The notes under the pieces: generated by a model | Seen by the model: the letters and a program-made list of their open reading frames with translations, nothing else | What the model was told of the DNA's origin: nothing | Databases searched by the model: none | Made by a program: the position numbers and the translations under genes | Part shown: positions 63,660-64,000 of the stretch, piece after piece | How positions within the stretch are numbered: position 1 is the first letter of the stretch | How the letters are laid out: each line of letters opens with the position of its first letter | DNA from: Maricaulis sp. | GTDB taxonomy: Bacteria > Pseudomonadota > Alphaproteobacteria > Caulobacterales > Maricaulaceae | Assembly (NCBI RefSeq): GCF_030149235.1 | Contig: NZ_JASBRW010000076.1 | Location: 62,001-126,000 of the forward strand | Length of the DNA: 64,000 bases | Direction of reading: 5' to 3'

Positions 63660-64000
63660 CTAGGCTGGGCGCGGCGAAAACTTCTTGATCGTGCCGGAAA
63701 ACGAAAAGCATGACCGCTCTTCCGCATAGATCATCCCGCGCACGAAAAGCACCGAACGCCCGGCCCGCAGGACCTCACCGCGGCTGGTGAGCAATTCGCC
63801 CTCGCGAGCGGCCGCGAGGAATTCGGAATTCATCGTCAGGGTGACGCCCATCGAGCCGTCGGTGAAACTGTCCCAGGCGATGGAGAAGAGCATGAAATCG
63901 GCAAAGCTCATCAAACAGCCGCCATGCACCGACCCGCCGGCATTCATATGCCGCCGCTCAGCCCTGAAAGCGCCGATCACGCCCTTGTCGTCGACCTTGC
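63660..64000 (-). CDS. PaaI-family thioesterase, N-terminus beyond the window
   Basis: About 113 codons are visible, and the frame stays open to the window end, so the start lies outside; the 63980 start in the track is an internal GTG. The hot-dog thioesterase motif GGSVHGGCLMSFADFMLF is clear, with LTMNSEFLAAAREGELLTSRGEVLRAGRSVLFVRG for the following strands. Such enzymes hydrolyse acyl-CoA or aryl-CoA thioesters. The last residues, SGTIKKFSPRPA, complete the fold. Confidence 0.9.
   Translation of the reverse strand, partial: KVDDKGVIGAFRAERRHMNAGGSVHGGCLMSFADFMLFSIAWDSFTDGSMGVTLTMNSEFLAAAREGELLTSRGEVLRAGRSVLFVRGMIYAEERSCFSFSGTIKKFSPRPA

Overview
This 64 kb window is compact, GC-rich DNA from an aerobic Gram-negative alphaproteobacterium. 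Gene families and layout (ECF sigma/ChrR module, CheD-containing chemotaxis operon with STAS and Hpt genes, HNE_0200-type cytochrome lipoprotein, DUF1365-cfa pair) suggest a marine stalked or motile Hyphomonadaceae/Maricaulales-type bacterium. That placement is inference; no rRNA or other marker gene is present. I saw no tRNA, rRNA, CRISPR array, prophage or insertion sequence.

Layout. 1-2844: 3' end of an acyl-CoA synthetase gene, two adjacent hot-dog (MaoC-like) genes and a PYROXD2/CrtI-like flavoprotein. 2930-3637: a Tat-exported protein made almost entirely of nine 22-residue repeats. 3719-8883: ppa, then a tight molybdenum cofactor operon (mobA, moaA, moaD, moaE, moaB, moaC, moeA). 8880-10815: a two-gene hydroxyproline catabolism unit. 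10954-16599: exported or membrane hydrolases (zinc metalloprotease, M19 dipeptidase, alkaline phosphatase lipoprotein) and a DUF454 membrane protein.

16688-29204 is a thirteen-gene minus-strand chemosensory cluster. It runs from Hpt, STAS and CheY through CheA, CheW, a membrane MCP with four PAS domains, CheR, CheD and CheB. It ends in a soluble MCP-like protein followed by a complete partner-switching set (STAS antagonist, receiver-PP2C phosphatase, HATPase with a pseudo-receiver). CheD and the soluble MCP-like protein share the C-terminal residues IELF, and the membrane MCP ends in a CheR/CheB-tether-like WSEF.

29540-35450: a LacI regulator, then a singlet-oxygen-type stress locus. An ECF sigma factor and ChrR-like cupin anti-sigma gene are divergent from an FAD oxidase-DUF1365-cyclopropane synthase operon. 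The gap holds two back-to-back TGATCC-N18-TA promoter-like elements. The ChrR homologue lacks the cysteines expected in its zinc-binding anti-sigma domain. 35562-41703: CHASE4-GGDEF-EAL protein, molybdate transporter modABC and hemN. The transporter would feed the cofactor pathway encoded about 29 kb away.

41780-54172 is one 4,130-codon autotransporter gene whose passenger has about 48 glycine-rich repeats. 54551-63553: a 32-residue membrane micro-ORF, a beta-helix lipoprotein with its diheme cytochrome partner, a TetR regulator, a DEAD-box helicase, a DsbA-fold protein with a DUF1330-like gene, and an Old Yellow Enzyme homologue. A palindromic intergenic repeat and a truncated PaaI-type thioesterase gene close the window.
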